Made by a program: the position numbers and the translations under genes
The notes under the pieces: generated by a model
Database searches by the model: none
What the model was told of the DNA's origin: nothing
What the model saw: the letters and a program-made list of their open reading frames with translations, nothing else
From: Saccharina japonica
Taxonomy: Eukaryota; Sar; Phaeophyceae; Laminariales; Laminariaceae
Direction: 5' to 3'
Assembly (NCBI GenBank): GCA_008828725.1
Contig: MEHQ01000864.1
Span: 5,852-69,851, forward strand
DNA: 64,000 nucleotides
In this document: positions 18,976 through 33,900 of the stretch, piece after piece
Position numbering within the stretch: position 1 is the stretch's first letter
Layout: every line of letters starts with the position of its first letter

Positions 18976-21900
18976 GTGAGTACCGTACCGCACTTGTGAT
19001 ATGCAGGGGCCTTTGTTCAGTCGCCGGTTGACGTTGAAGTATACCAAAGGTACCAGACTGATTGGTAGGCTCTTCGTACCGTCGACTATCATACGTAAGA
19101 GTACGTGAGTACGTGATACTTGACTTGTTTTTCTTGTGCTCTGTGCTCAACGTTTATTCTCGTGACCTGCTTTTACAAGACGAGCGGGTTTACTGGTATA
19201 GACATGTGCAGGGGGGAAAGCAGTACGTGGGCGTGATCGCTCGCACAATGAACGCATTGCGGGCTGCTGGCAGCTGCTCCCCCTATCACGGGCTACAAGC
19301 AGTACCTACATATGACCATGACGGCTGCGACATGGTGCACCAGTCCATCAAACGGGTCGAGGACAGGAGTGCCATGACCTCTCCCCTATGAACTCCAAGT
19401 GTCGTATAAATACCGGTATACACTCGTACCTCGACTCATTAACGGCATTCTCACCGAGAGTCTTATCTTACACTACACCTGCACACCTACCAGCTACGAG
19501 TGCATCTGCACCGCTGCTGCACGGCGTGCGTGCGTCTGCACGAATAGATCCACAGGCGACGCATACACAATTGCGTGCTTGAACCTACGTTGCACCTAAA
19601 ATAAAACTACAGGAATAATATAGTCTGTACTCTCGTATCACGTGTATCGGTATGATACACCGCTGCTGTACTGACTCGTTCTTAAGAATGTTCGCCCTCA
19701 CTAGATGCTGCTCCCATACCCGCACTACTCGTATACTTCGTATACAATAGATAGATCAGTATGTACGTACCACGTTCACCCCTTTTCAACTTGCGACACC
19801 CCCGGCATTTCAAGTCAAAACCATATCCTGGTGTGTACGTACGTACCAGGTACATACCATGTGCCAGGTATGATACAGACAACTTCTGTGTATGCATCGA
19901 ATGCCGATATTGGATATTGAGACTTGAGAGGGGAAAACTGTCGACAATTTTATGACTATTGCAGCGTCGGCGATACGAACCAGCCCGGGCTATATATGAT
20001 ACCTGCCACTATCATACTATCATATCATTAATACTGTAGCATATACTCGAGAAGGGGATGTGTCCGCAGTGCAACGTGGGCAGGTGGACAACCCGTGCAC
20101 AGACAGTGCAGCATGATGTTACGTGTGCATACAACATGTGCTTCACATTCTTCCCGAGCCCGATTGGTGAGACCGCACTCATCGCGTTTAGGTCGATTAA
20201 CCGGGGTCCTATATACATGTTGATACAAGGGTTAGCGAAGTATGTTTATGCAGGTACAGGCTTTATGCTGCCCACACCAGTCACCAGCCACGATAAGATA
20301 ATTATTGTATAAAATGCTGGAAGTGCGAGTATATAGCCGTACGAGTACAGCGGCAGCAGTGTAGGCTCAGTGGTTGCGACCGGCGTTTTTTGGCTGTGAA
20401 CTACACCTTTGTATTGCGCCGATTGAAGTTCGCAGAATATTGAGCCATCGCATACTGGTACTGCTGCTGTACTTCTTGAAAGTAAAGTGTACCCGGTACC
20501 TTGTAAGGGCAAAATCAGCAGTACTACTGCTGTACTGGCATCAGCGTTCAGTTGACGTGGGCGCTGGCTCTTTTCGAGTACGAGTTCGTCGCTCGACTGC
20601 TGCTCTCCCTGCTCCCTGGGGTATTTCATAACATGATATGTATGATACCTGGTATATAGCAGGTACAGGTATCGTATATACAGCAGTAGTACGAAGTGAT
20701 TCGATGTTTCGTAGTTCCATATAAATTTCGAAACTTTGTACGATGTCCCGCACTAATCACATTCAGGTACGTAGCCTAGACTATACATATACCTGGTAGT
20801 ACATTAGCATAGAGTACTACGTAGTCGCAACGTGCTCTGGCTCCCTTAATAGAGTGAGCGGTCTACATGCGCAAGCACGCAGTATCATGCTGCGAGCATG
20901 TTGTGCAACTGCCTTGCAGTATAGTTTCGGTACATGTATCATCTCCTGATCCAGCGGCGCCAGGTTGTTCATGGCCTTTCATACGATTGTCTCTCTTCCT
21001 CAGCGTGCTCCGTCGGCATCTCTCCAGCGGCGGAGAACTTGAGGGTACGTGCCAGGCTAGTCGAATTTGCACGTACATTAAATACGGTTATGTGTATAGC
21101 AGGAGTTGTTGTAGATATGCATGGCCTACATGGTACCGAATGAAATCGAGGTGCCAGGTGGGCCTCCGGTGGCTCCTGCGGAGGGCTGACTATATTTCTG
21201 CACCTTGTGGGTGGGAGCAGGGTGCCAAAAGGGATCAGATCCGGGTGGGATCAGGTCCGGGTGGGAGCAGGGTATATACAGATGGTGCAAAAATACGTGC
21301 ATACCCGAACAGCCCACACGTACGTGCCATTATACGGCTGGTGGCATATTTCTGGCCTCTCAGGGTCGTTCTTATCGAACAACTTTTTTCCAAAATTTCC
21401 AAAAAAAATCCAAAAAAAACAGGAAAATCAAGAAAAAACAGGATTTATTGCGAAATTTGGAATTTTTACAGAGGGCAAAATATTTGGGAAGGCTTCGCAT
21501 TCCAAAAATTGGAAATTATTTTTGGAAAATATGGAAGTCCTAAAAATTGCGCGAAAAAACATTTGGAATTTTTGGAAAAAAGTTGCTCGATAAGAACGAC
21601 CCTCAGAGCTCCCACTTGAACAACGCGTTCTTCTAAACCTTGCCGACGAGCTTTTCCCCCTTATTGTTCTTTGAGAAGAGGCTTCCTGATTTCAATTCCT
21701 TTCAGTTTTTCTTTTTTTGTTTCGTATTTTTTCGTTTTCGTCCGATTTCCTTTTCATACTTGCCGGCTTTTTTCGTTTTTTTCGAGAGGTTGCTCAGTTT
21801 TTACTCTTTTTCAATTTTGTTTCGATTTTTTTGTTCGACTGTTTCGTTTTTACTTTCGTGTTTTTTCTTTTTTTTTCCAATTGTGTATTCGTAGACCTGT

Positions 21901-24900
21901 CTTTGTACCTACGATCATGTTGTCGTCGAGCATCTACAATCATCTACAGCAAACACACAGCAGCACAACGCAATCAGCTCTGCACAAAGCAGCAAAGAAG
22001 TATGTGGCGATCAGGGCGCGACAATGCAAGCGGGCGAGAACCAGCATGCCGTCGAGCATTTACAGTTCACTCTGTTCTCAAAACGAACGAAGGAATCGAA
22101 AACCTGCCCGGCCTTAAAAAAAAATACAACCAGTTCACAAGCAGGTGGTGTGATGCGCGAATAATTATATTGGCCTGTTCTTGTTTCCAATCCCAATGAA
22201 ATACAACACTGCTGCTGTACTATTTCCCTCCGTCTTTTCTGTTTCGTACAGTATGCAGCGTACGGGTTGTTTTCCTGGAGCATCAAGCTCTTGGCGTGTG
22301 CAACTCGTCAGCTTGAACTAGAATGAATGACCTCTCTGTCCGCATCATTCACACATGTTTTTTCCTATGGTTTCTTGTGAGCGAGCGTAGCGAGCGGCGG
22401 AGGCCGCCCGCGGAACGAAACGCCTTGTACACAAGAATATCACGTGAAAAATGTGCATGCAGCAGCCAACAGCAGCAGCAAGCACCAGAGAGAGCAGAAG
22501 CTGCCCCTGCTGCATGAAGTAAATACAAACACAACGATTCGTATCGATGATGGTCCGGTGTCGTTATCGGCATTTGTTTTTGTTTGTCCCTTGCGGGCTT
22601 GGAAGTGGCTTTTGAAGTTCCGAGGACAGCGCCTGCCTGCAGGACCGATGCCGCGGAGGTTCAGTAGTCAATCCGTCAGTCAGTGTCAGTAGGCGTAGTT
22701 GTTACCCCGGTAGAACGTGTACTCGCAGCAGACAAATCACTAGATGATTTACTGCTGTAGATATTTTATATAGCCATTGATGAAATTTCGTGCAGTACAG
22801 ATCAAGCCCAGGAAATATGTCCTACACCACACCAGGTACAGGTTGGTCGGCTACGCCCCGGCAACATGAGCTAGATCAGACAGATCAGACAGATCACACA
22901 GATCAGGAATACATCTGCCCTGAAAGATCTAGATCATGAAGTAGGAATATGATCTATATCATCTGTCCTAGGTGTGGAACGTTTACACACATGCGACAGA
23001 TCACGATCTAGATCACCTACCATAGATCATCTAGATCTTATAAAGCTGCCGTTGTGAAATTTTGTGCAGGATCTGTACGAGATCTGTATCGGACAGACCC
23101 AACCCAGGAGACATGTACTATTAATAGACCGTGCATATCGTACGGCTCCCAGCCGGCAACACTATCTAGGTCATGCAGGTTAAGGTTATCTCGCGGGCAC
23201 CACTGGCAACCAATTTTTTGTTGGCCTTGACTAAAGTCAGACAGACAGACGGTGTAACTCGATGTTTTGTATCACCCCCAAAACCCGACATGCTCCGTCC
23301 CGGCATTGTAGGGATTCGAGGGTCTATGGTCATACGACTACGGCCATGCATGAAAATGAAGTACCCCGCCCCCCCCCTGCCGACTTGCCCGCCCCCCGCT
23401 CCCCCCCCGGTCTCGCGCCGTGCTGCCGCCGCCGCCGCCGCCGCCGCCGCTGCTGCGTGCGTCTTGTTATGTGTTGTCATGTGTCTCTGCAGTGCTGGAA
23501 ACCGGTCACGACACACATACTTTGAGCAAGACATTATATCTACGGAGGTGATTCGGCGGCAACACGAGGTCCGGAGCAATCCGATGATCGGAAATTTCCA
23601 CTACGGTGAGCGCACAAAACAACGCCTCTATTGCTGTATTGCTGTATTGCTTGCCTTGCGGTAACTCCTTAGGGCGATAGTGGGATACTACTAGTGGTGG
23701 TAATCGCTTTTGCCTGTCTTGCGGTACCGTAACTCGCTACGGTGATAAATAGCTAAATACTAAATTTCGTGTTGATTTTATTTTGGTCTGGTCTTCGGTA
23801 ACTGAGTATCATGTAGTACGTACGGCGTCGAAGTTATGTCCCCGTTACTACTCTAATACTCTTACCACTTTCATTACTACTACTACCACTACATATGCTG
23901 CTAATACTGCTGCTACTACTCCCAGCGCTATTAATAGTGTCTCCCTTGCGGTAAGCCAATAACCTTACGGGGAGATTGGACTGATGCCCTCCTTGGGATA
24001 ACTCATTACGTACAGTGACGGCGATAAAATTACTGTTGCCTGCCTTGCGGTAACTCGTCGCGTACTGTTCGTATCGTATGTATGTACGACAATAGCTATT
24101 GCCGCCTTGCGGTAACTCATTACGGTGAGAATGGACTGCTACTCTTACTACTGTGCTAGTACTACTGTTTCTACTACTATTTCAGGGGACCACAGTAAAC
24201 ACTAGTAAATAGGACCTACGGTAGACACAAAGACCTACCAGGTGTATATTTATCTCTTTTTACTATTACGGGGGACCATAGTAAATAGGACCTAGGGTAC
24301 ACACAAAAACCTATATATTTACATTTTTTTAGTAACAAAATTTGGTCCTATTCACTATGGTCCCCCGTAATAACCATAGTTGGTCCTATTTACGATGGTC
24401 CTCCCCAGTACTACTGCCTGCCTGCTTGCCTGTCTTGCGCTAACTACAGTAGTGTAGTGCTGATTGTGTTTACGCGACCCGTGTTTTTTCCTTCTACGTG
24501 TGGTGGGCTATCGTCACCCGTGTCTCGTTGCTGACCACCGCCGCTTGCATTTTATCTTGCTGCGGTGTACCGTGTCCATCAGTGTTGGATATATCGATAT
24601 CGGATTCGAATTCGATACAACACCGATGAACAAAAAACTAGTCGATATTATTTCGATATTTGATAAATATAGGTAAGCTTTCGTTCAGTACCTGCATAAA
24701 AAACACGGGGATGCGAGGGGATGCAGGGCGAAACAACATTCGATATTCCGATATACCCAATTTTTCGATATTTCGATAAATCGTTTTTTTCGATACGATA
24801 CCCACCACTACGTAGCAGGAGTGCCTATGAGACAAAATGGGCCAGGTCAAACAGGCGGAGGAAGGAGATGCTTGACCTGTTTCCTGTCGTTGTGAGAATA

Positions 24901-27900
24901 TGCCTTGCCTGAGGTCTACCGGCGCAACCGAACCATCTGACCCCCCTCCCCCGCGTGTCCGACTTGCTTTCGCCCTTTTGCACCGCACGTCCGGCCTCTT
25001 TGTTTTTATTTCTACCTTGTGACGCGATTAACCCTTTGCGCCATGGGTGCCTATCGGTGCTCCATAATCGGCAATCGGTGCTCCATATTCGGTAATCGGT
25101 TTCGGTGATCGGTGTTCGGTAATCGGTAACGATGATCCATGATCGGTAATCGGTAACGGTGATCCGTGATCGATATTCGGTAAAATCGGTAACGGTGATC
25201 CGCGATCGTTATTCGGTAATCGGTACCGGTGATCCGTGATCGGTTTTCGGTAATCGGTAATCGGTGGGTTGCGGCGACAACAGGGCACGATCTATACGGT
25301 CAACGCTTTGAGGATTTCCAGCGCATCCTGGCGCAGCTGAGAGCCAAAGACGTGGAGAGGGAAGTTCAAGCTATTTTGGACCGACACCCCCGGCCCTTTG
25401 GAGGTGGGCATGGACATGGGAATGGGTTTTGTAGGTTCAGGTAGCGGCGTGTTGGGGCGTGTTCAGGCCAGGGTTTTTTTTTTTGCTAGGGTATCAACAA
25501 GACAAGGCACGGCCAAGACCTAACCTTGGGGGAACATAACATGTCAGGGCACGACGGTTTAGGCCTGTGATGGACGGCGCCTTAGACGTAATATGCTAGT
25601 CTTGGTGTGGGGTCTCCAAAAGGAAGGTGAGGCTGATGACGCACATAACTGCTCCTAGCATCGTTGCTTATGGGTGCAGTGGTGCGTGCGCCCGTGCCTC
25701 GGAGATAAGGGAGGCAGCGATAATGCGCCCACGAAACCTTTTTTTTTTGTGAAGAGTCTCACGGTTTTATTCGCATTGTATGGCACGCTCGTGACGTTCC
25801 CGGGGTGCTTTCCATTTTTTTTTTTTTTTTTGTGCGATTAACGAGTCACGCTGCTGCTGTTGAAGCTCATCTTGAAATGCGAAGCATTCCTTGGGCAGCC
25901 CAGCCGGCTAGAATATTCTCTACCCCCCCGCCATGCGTTAATTCGTGTGTACATACGCCGGTAGCAGTTGTAATCGCTTGTCCACACGTGCAAGCGTTCG
26001 GCATCCCCCCCCCCCCCCCCTCCTTCCCACTCCTCCAACCAAGAAATTCTGCCTCACAAGCGACTCCTAGTAGGGTGCAGCTCACCCTTCATGCGACTCG
26101 CCCACCACCTCACTGCGCTTCGGGCTTGGTGCAAGCATTGCCTTTCTGGTCGATAAAAACCCGACGTGCTCCGTCCCGGCATTGTAGGGGTGCGAGGGTC
26201 TATGGTCAGTCATACGACTACGGCCGTGCACGACATTAGTACACCCCCCCTCGCTTCGCGCTTGGTGCAAGCAATGTCTGCCTGGTTATTGAAAGCCCAA
26301 CGTGCTCCGTCCCGGCATTGTGGGGATGCGAGGGTCGATGGTCATACGACTACGGCCGTGCACAACATGAGTACACCCCCCCGCCCTCGTCCTGACATTG
26401 TGGGGATGCAAGGGTCTATAGTCATACGACTAAGGCCATGGATGGTATGAGTACACTACCCCCCCCTCCTCCCCTCCCCCGCCATGCCTCGTTTGAGCTG
26501 GAAACCTCCCCCTGAAGATGGTTGATCTAAAAGCGGATGGGCTGGTTGGTCCAACTTGTTTTTTTTTCGTGGGCTTTACGCCCCTCCCCCCCAACACACA
26601 TGAGCGCACAATACGACTCGTACGGCCATGCACGACATGAGTACACCCCCCCCTCCCCTCCCCTGCTTTTCCCCGCCTGCTCTTTTTTAGCTGGAAACCC
26701 CCCCCCGTGAATATGGTTGGTCATAGCGGATGGGGTTTTATTGAACTGCGGATGGGAGGGGGAGGGGAGGCTCTTGTGGGCAACATTTTGCCAGGCTCCG
26801 TAGCGTATAGCGTGCTTGTGAAGCCTTTTTCAGGGAGGTGTCGATTCAAGGTTGTCGCTAGGGGAAAAGCGAGGGACAAGATCTGCAGTGGGTGCTGTAG
26901 GTCACCGGCCTGGCGGATGCTGTAGGAAGCCGATGGGCAGTGTGTTATATGCGGAACCCCCCCCCGCCCCCCTTCCGTCACCCTCGCCACCCCCCCCCCC
27001 TCCCCCCCTTTTAGCTTAACTACCCAGTTGCCGCCTTTTTGTGAGAGAAGAAGAAAGGACGTGGTTTAGGAAGTTGTGTTTTTTTTTTGTCGCTAACTGT
27101 TGCTGCTGCTGCTGCTTGCTGCTGAAAGTGGTGTCTTGTTGTGTTGCGGCTGCTGCTTGTCGGGCTTGAAACTTGTTGCTAATCTACTCCGCTGGGTGGT
27201 GGTGGTGTGGGTGCTGCTTATTGCGTCGGGAGCGCGGGGAGAAAAAATACGTGGGCTTTTTTTGTCTTTCCGACACGTTTGTTAAAAAACGCCCCGCCAT
27301 TTTCAGAGATAAATGAATCAAATGAATGTTTTTTTGTTTTTTTCTGTTTATTATCTGCCTCCCGAGCCATTTTTTTGTCTGTCGTTCTTCAATCACTCGC
27401 TCGAGAAAACAAGGGCGCCGCGTGTCTGTGGTAGGTGAATGTTGCTTGTTGCTGGGCTGTACTACTTAATACACTACTGTACACAAATACTCGTAGTCGT
27501 TTTTTTTTTTTCAGGCTCGTACGCGGCGTCATGACCCGACCCGCGAGTCGGTTCAGCAGTCTTCCAAATCTCAACGGTCGGTCGTGTCGGTCCGGTCGGT
27601 CGGTCGGTGCGGTCGCCTCGGTCGTGTCGGGTCGCGTTCGGCGTCGCGTCGGGTCGTCGTCGGGTCGGGTGCGCGTCGCGGTCGCGATCGCTTCGGCGGC
27701 CGGGTCGGTCGTCGGGCGGGCGAAGGTTTCAAATTCTCACGGTCGGCCAGGCGCACTTGACCCGATCCGCGAGTTGAACCTCATCCGGAACAGCCCTGCC
27801 TTCTCATTGAAAAATGAAGGATTTGTTCGAGGGCGGATGAACGGGGGGCGGGGGGGTGGGAGAAGACTAATGCTGTGGTATCTGAGTATACGCATCTATC

Positions 27901-30900
27901 TTTCAAACGGAGGAGAATAAGTGTGTCGAGAAAGCTTGTTGCGACAGACGGCCAGCAGTCAGTCAGCGCACAGAAATTCATATGACATAACAATATATGG
28001 GCGTTATGTAATCTCGATGGTACAATATCGAACTCTCTTATTGTTATCGTTTTTACCGCTTCGATATGTATTTATTTGCTCCCTTGTCTAGCTTTTGGTT
28101 TTGCGGCTTGCCAGCCCCCCAGTCCGGCCTTCAATCCAACAGTAGTTATAGTACCGATCACTTAGCCTTGAATTTGTTTGCACATATGTTCTGTGTTGAT
28201 CTCTGGCTGGTATACCATCTTATCGCGAATCGGCACCAGGTTCCCGATCCTGTTCCCCTCTCCGCGGATAAAATAAGAAGAGTATGGTCGTAAGAGGCTG
28301 CCCTCTCCGTTAGGAATTTGCCGAAGTGGGGAACATGTACTCTATCCATAAATTAATGGTCTTTAATATCAGAGATTCATTACACCTATTTCTACTACTT
28401 TTTATTTGAACGGGTGGACGGAGCCCGGGATAAAGGCAGTTCAGAGATTCTATAGAGAGCCTGTAACGGAGCTCTCGCGTGATATCCTCATATCGTTGAC
28501 CGAGTAGAGGGCAATTCAATAAAATACACGTACGAGATGATCTGGACATTCTACCTCTCTAGTCGAGCTGAAGCTTGCCCTAGACAGCTTCAAGGCGCTT
28601 AATAGTGTTGTAAAATACGTAAAATGTATATAAGCTGGGCGCGGAGATATGTGTCCAGCACAGGAAAGCGGGTGCTGGACAAATGATGCTGGAATAATGC
28701 TCAACGACGTAGATTATACAGGTGGATGGAAGTTCCAGCGCACGATTACTCTTTGTCATGCTCAACGCTAATTGATATCGAGCACTATATATTATGGGCA
28801 TGAGTAGGAGAGAGAGAATAGGAGGCTAAGTGGTTGGTGTACAAAGTTTAATTGCACAGTTACTATTTGAAGTAAAACCACACCAAAAAATAATTATCAC
28901 CGCCCCCCGCCCACGCGAAGCGACGCAGAAGACAGCAAAAGAAAAGAGAAATACAATAAGTTTTAAAAATTAAGCCTTTGTATTTCCTGAAACCAAAATA
29001 ATTTAAATCACAATTACAAACTATAAGTGCTATCAAGTTTCGCGGCCAGAGGAAGAATATCACTGAAAGACTAGAATATGAAGACGACCTTTCTAGATAC
29101 AGAGGCCCTCGGACACGCCGTCCGATAAGCGATCTGTTACGAAATTACACAAAATCGAATGCTCATCACTGCCTTAACTAACGGTCTCGCCACAGCCGGA
29201 TCGGCCTTGAAGCCCAGCATAATTGAAAATCCGTGGGTTGTATTGAATGATCTCCAGAAGCCAGCACCGCCTACCAACTTCCACACTCCTCCGTTTCTCG
29301 CTACAGTAGAACCATTGTTCGTTTGAACGGTAGTTGTACATAAACTCCTGCAATTACCCACGGCGCGTCGGCCGGGGCAAGCAATGTCTGCTGGGTTGGT
29401 TGGAAAATAACTACAAGGGCATCGACCCTTTCCCGTGGTACATTTTCGGTTGAGACTCACCAAAGCAGGATTAAGGCCGCATTGAATTTTGAATGTAACG
29501 ACTTATGACTGACGTTAACTTTCGCTCATAATTCCACCGTAAGTTCATGACAACTGTCTATAATGGCCAGCCAGGTCTTGATTCAAATAAAGGAAGACCC
29601 CATAATTCCCAATATGAATTACGTGGATGTGGATCATCTGTCCATTCTACACTAACACGACACCATCCTTCTCTCGACTCACCCCCCGCATAGCAGCCAC
29701 CTGTGTGTTTGCCCTGGTTCGGTCCCTCCTCATATTTGGATATGTAGAATGTATAAGCATGGTAAAAACGAAAAAACAGTCTTGTGTAACTCCTCTATAA
29801 ATTCAAATATTCAATCTAACAGATAACTCTATAGAAACTACTAGTAGGTTCTTTAGCCTCATACACTAAATTTTTTATTACTTTCTACTTTTCGCTTAAA
29901 AACTAGACTACGGGTACGCGCGGTATTTAAGTATTTTTTTCTGAAATTCTAACAAATTTAAGATTAATTCTAAATTTTATAACAAAATAATCAATCTAAT
30001 TTTAATAATAAAATTAGATTGATTATTTTAGCTACCTAAGATCACGTTTACCAACAATTATTTTTAGTATCATGCTCTCCCATAAATGCCCCGTGCCTGC
30101 TCGTCAAAGTATACCTTTCTCATTTGCTCTCTGAGACAGTGCACACCTTCAGACCGACAATGGCAGGTGTATTGTCTGTTGAACCAGTCGTCAATCGCCA
30201 AACGTAAAATAACTCCTCTTCCACATAAGTATTTTCATACCGCTGGCTTTTACAAGGACCACACATTTAGTCTCCAATCCTCCACGCCTCTTGCCAGTTA
30301 ACGTAAGATCTTCAGGACGCTTACCTCCCCAACCATACGTCCCAGCGGGTCACCCTTCGTTACGAGCTAGAACCAATCAGATCTCTTCACCACAGCCAAC
30401 ACGCGTGTTTCGCCCTCGTGCCGGCACCGGCCTACTCCCTTGCCCACCTTTGTCTCCCTTCTACAACGTACCCCACTAGCTTCTTCCTTGTGGGATATCG
30501 GGCACATCAGAAATCAAGGGTGACGCCAAACATACCTAACGTTATCGCACTCCCTCGCGACCGCCCCGGCTAGATTTCCTTCGGAACCAGCCGCAAAAGT
30601 TGGTAACGAAGCGCACCCAATCGTGGCCTCCCTAAAATCAGGTCAAAAGAAGTTGGTGGGCGAGGGTCGGTCTCGCAGGGATTCATTCCAGCAGATCGGT
30701 TCAAGAAGGATTCGAACTGGTGATATAAACCTAATTGTAGGTCACGGGGCGGGGGGGGGCGAGCGGTGGGCGCATTCGCGAGATATGGGGTGGTGTGAGA
30801 TGGGGACCGGGCGAGGAAGTCGAGCGCAGTGAGTCGGAGGAGAGGTAGAGGCCAGGATACAGCTAAAATTGACTTTTAGCACGGGGGCTGAGAGTTGGGA

Positions 30901-33900
30901 GAGGGGAATAAAGTCGGGAGAAGCGGGCGTGTGTGTTTGTATACGAATCGTTAAATCTCATTAAGGATCTCTAATTTCAGCCGAACAACCGTGTATACCC
31001 AGCAAGTGGAGCAATTGGTCTAAACAGCACACACAACTACGCATCGCGAAGCTCTCCAGACAAGATGAGGGGGTGCAGACGAAGTGTAGCTATAGGGATG
31101 AGGTTGTTCTATCTCGCACACGAGGACTAGGTAGCATATGGAGCTATGCACGTGTAAATAAGCTAGACATCCATACATTCATCGACGCGGGTGGTGTATC
31201 GTGAGCAAGGGCATAAGGTGGTGATTACGATTCTCGAAAGGACCTGAGGGCACAACAGTGGTGATGAGCGACCAACCGATAAGTCGATGCGCATCATTGA
31301 AGAGGAAGACGCCTAAGTATACGCGATAACGCTGTGACACTTCTAACAGACACCGAATCGGGAGGAGAGAATAACACAACGTGAGAGATCACGCTCTCAG
31401 TGAGAGGAGGAAATAAGATCGAAGCCGCGGAAGTGGCTATTATGCGAGATGCCTGCCGTAGTTGCTCTGCAACGCGCTCAGATCGTTATAGCTCGCGCCG
31501 CATTTGGGGTGGAGAGGACTTCCGCGTTGGTTACATACCAATTTCTGACCGCGGTTGGAAACTGAATACAAGGCAAAGCGCAGCGGTACCCTTCATAACT
31601 ATATAAGAACGTTCCTTCGCAAAGCATGAAATGGTTGTGAGTTAATGTTCTCATCATCCTTAAGGAAATCAGCCACGCAGCTAACCTTCATAAATAACAC
31701 GTCCGTAATTGATTTACGCCTGAAAAGCTAATTTAGGTTTCAGTAGGCACCTAAGATACGGACGACGGATGTACTCTCTGTCTAGTCTGGTACTCTTTAA
31801 GATTCACGGAGGAGTGCTTAGCTCGACATGGACGGATTCTGGAAAGATCTGGTTAAGTACACAGCCCACACGGCACATCTCTCAATGGTCTTTCATAGAA
31901 CAGTATTAAAAGCTTTTAACACAGCTTTCAAAACCCCCCCGCCCCAGAGACGAAAAACCGTTCACATTTACTCAATAGATCAGCGGGTGGGTTCAGTCTG
32001 TGCCTATACGCTTAGAACCTTTCCTTCCCTACCCTAACGTCTCCCTACTCCACCACCAAACGTTGCCACCACTTCTTCCATCCACGATTGCAAAGTAATT
32101 GCCGCTTGTTTGCAGGGTACGGATCTACTCCTATATGGCTTTTTGCTCTAATAGCACTACTCCAGCCAGCCGCTTAACTAAGTCTGCTCAAACCTCACCG
32201 TCCCTCGCTCTCGCCAGGTGACATGTAACAATTAAGACTTTAACAGAACCTGCAATACAGCAGCACGAGCGCAGCTGACTTCACTACCGCATATAACCGC
32301 GCCCAGCAGTCGTCGCGAAATTACTACCGGAACTAGAGCATGTAAATATGATCAGTGGTCCGGTTATTACATTACAAATAAGGAAACCAATCTTCGCAGT
32401 ATACAGAGGCAGTACGACACCCAGTTATTGGGGCTATTCGAGAATGAACACACAGAACGGTTGCGAATAACAGGACGCAATCTGTATGTATTTTCAATTA
32501 GAGTATATACTTCGCTACATCTCGCACGTGTCCATTCGACCTTCAGAGTTCTCACCGAGAGGGACAACAAGCTTTATGATTGTTCTATTACCCTGTAAGA
32601 GGCAAGATTCAGCGTCCATGAGTAACTAAATACTAGCCCTGTGTCAGATAGCTTTATTTTTTTAGCTTCCTCTAATCGATGGTTTAGCTTAAATGATAAA
32701 GATAACTGTTCATTAATGGGTAAACAATGCGACATGGATAGACAGGTGATTATTAATTCAACTCATATCATGTAATTACAGGACGTACGGTATAGACCAT
32801 TATAGTCTACTCCCAGACTATCTCTCACTCCAATAATAAGTCGAGTAAACACTAGTTGATTAGTTGACTTACCGAGACGATTAGGCAGATCACTCATTGC
32901 CCACGCGACAGATCATCAAACCAGGGTAGTATTGGTACAGGCCGATAGGATTCGTCTGCTTACTCGGTCCTCAGTTGGAACGAACAGCAGGGGCCAGCCG
33001 CGCACGTTGCTAGAACGTCGATCGATCGGACGCTTGGGCGTTGGGTGCCTCTCTGGGGTCGGGCACGGCAACGGGCTGTGTTTTCCCGTGGGATGTATTA
33101 TGCAGGCTTTCCGCGTGGCGGGGAGGGGGGGGATTGTTTTCTCATGTCATGCATGGCACCTTATGACGCGCACTCTCTGCATCCCTGCAATACGGACGTA
33201 AAGAGGGAGTGAGATTGGCAATCACCGGTTAGATATAGTTCCGTGCACTTTCGCTATTGCGCCGCTTTTTCGTGCGCAACATATAGCAGGCGGCGCCGAC
33301 GCGAGCGACAGATGGATGCAGACGCGCGTTTTTGTTGGTGTCGGTCGTCCTTTGACTGCAATTCGGCTCGTAAACTGCAGTGGGTAGTATCGTATTAGAC
33401 AATTGGTCTTCGCGAAACTACAACAACCAGGCATCTCCTGCTTAAGTTACGCGTCGATTCCCGATATGAAAGATGACGCGCCAGAGCATCAAAACCAAGA
33501 AAAATATGGCTGGCAAACTAATTCAGGCTAAATGATGGTACTATACTACTGCTGGATTGAAGGCCGGATGGAGCGGGGCAGCCGGCACAACCCAAAAAGC
33601 TATAGATAAGGAGGCAATAGGATAACATATCGAGAGGGTAAAAAAACGTATAACAATCAAGAGAGGTTCGATATGTACCACGCAGATAACATAACGCACC
33701 ATCTATTGTTAGGGATCATATAATTCTGTCGCTGAAAGCGACTGCCTGCCGTCGTCCGCAACCAAAGCTTTTCTCGCGACCACTTATTCTCCTCCCCGTT
33801 TAGAAAGAAGAGTGCATATACCAAAAGATACCACAGCATGTAGCTTCCTCCCCCCCCCCCCCGTCCCTATCCGCCATCTCGAACAAAATCCTTCATTTCA

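Noticed and set aside
18539..19150. 203-codon minus-strand ORF opposite kinase exon 1
   Set aside because: No family features. The plus-strand frame has good splice signals and joins to exon 2, so this is likely an antisense shadow. It could still hide the CDC20 start exon.
19062..19391. 110-codon plus-strand ORF resembling an additional kinase-gene exon
   Set aside because: Its acceptor would put the reading frame out of phase with exon 1 and run to a stop; exons 1 and 2 join in phase without it.
30700..30740. Possible tRNA end (minus strand TCACCAGTTCGAATCC)
   Set aside because: The T-stem does not pair and there is no cloverleaf upstream.
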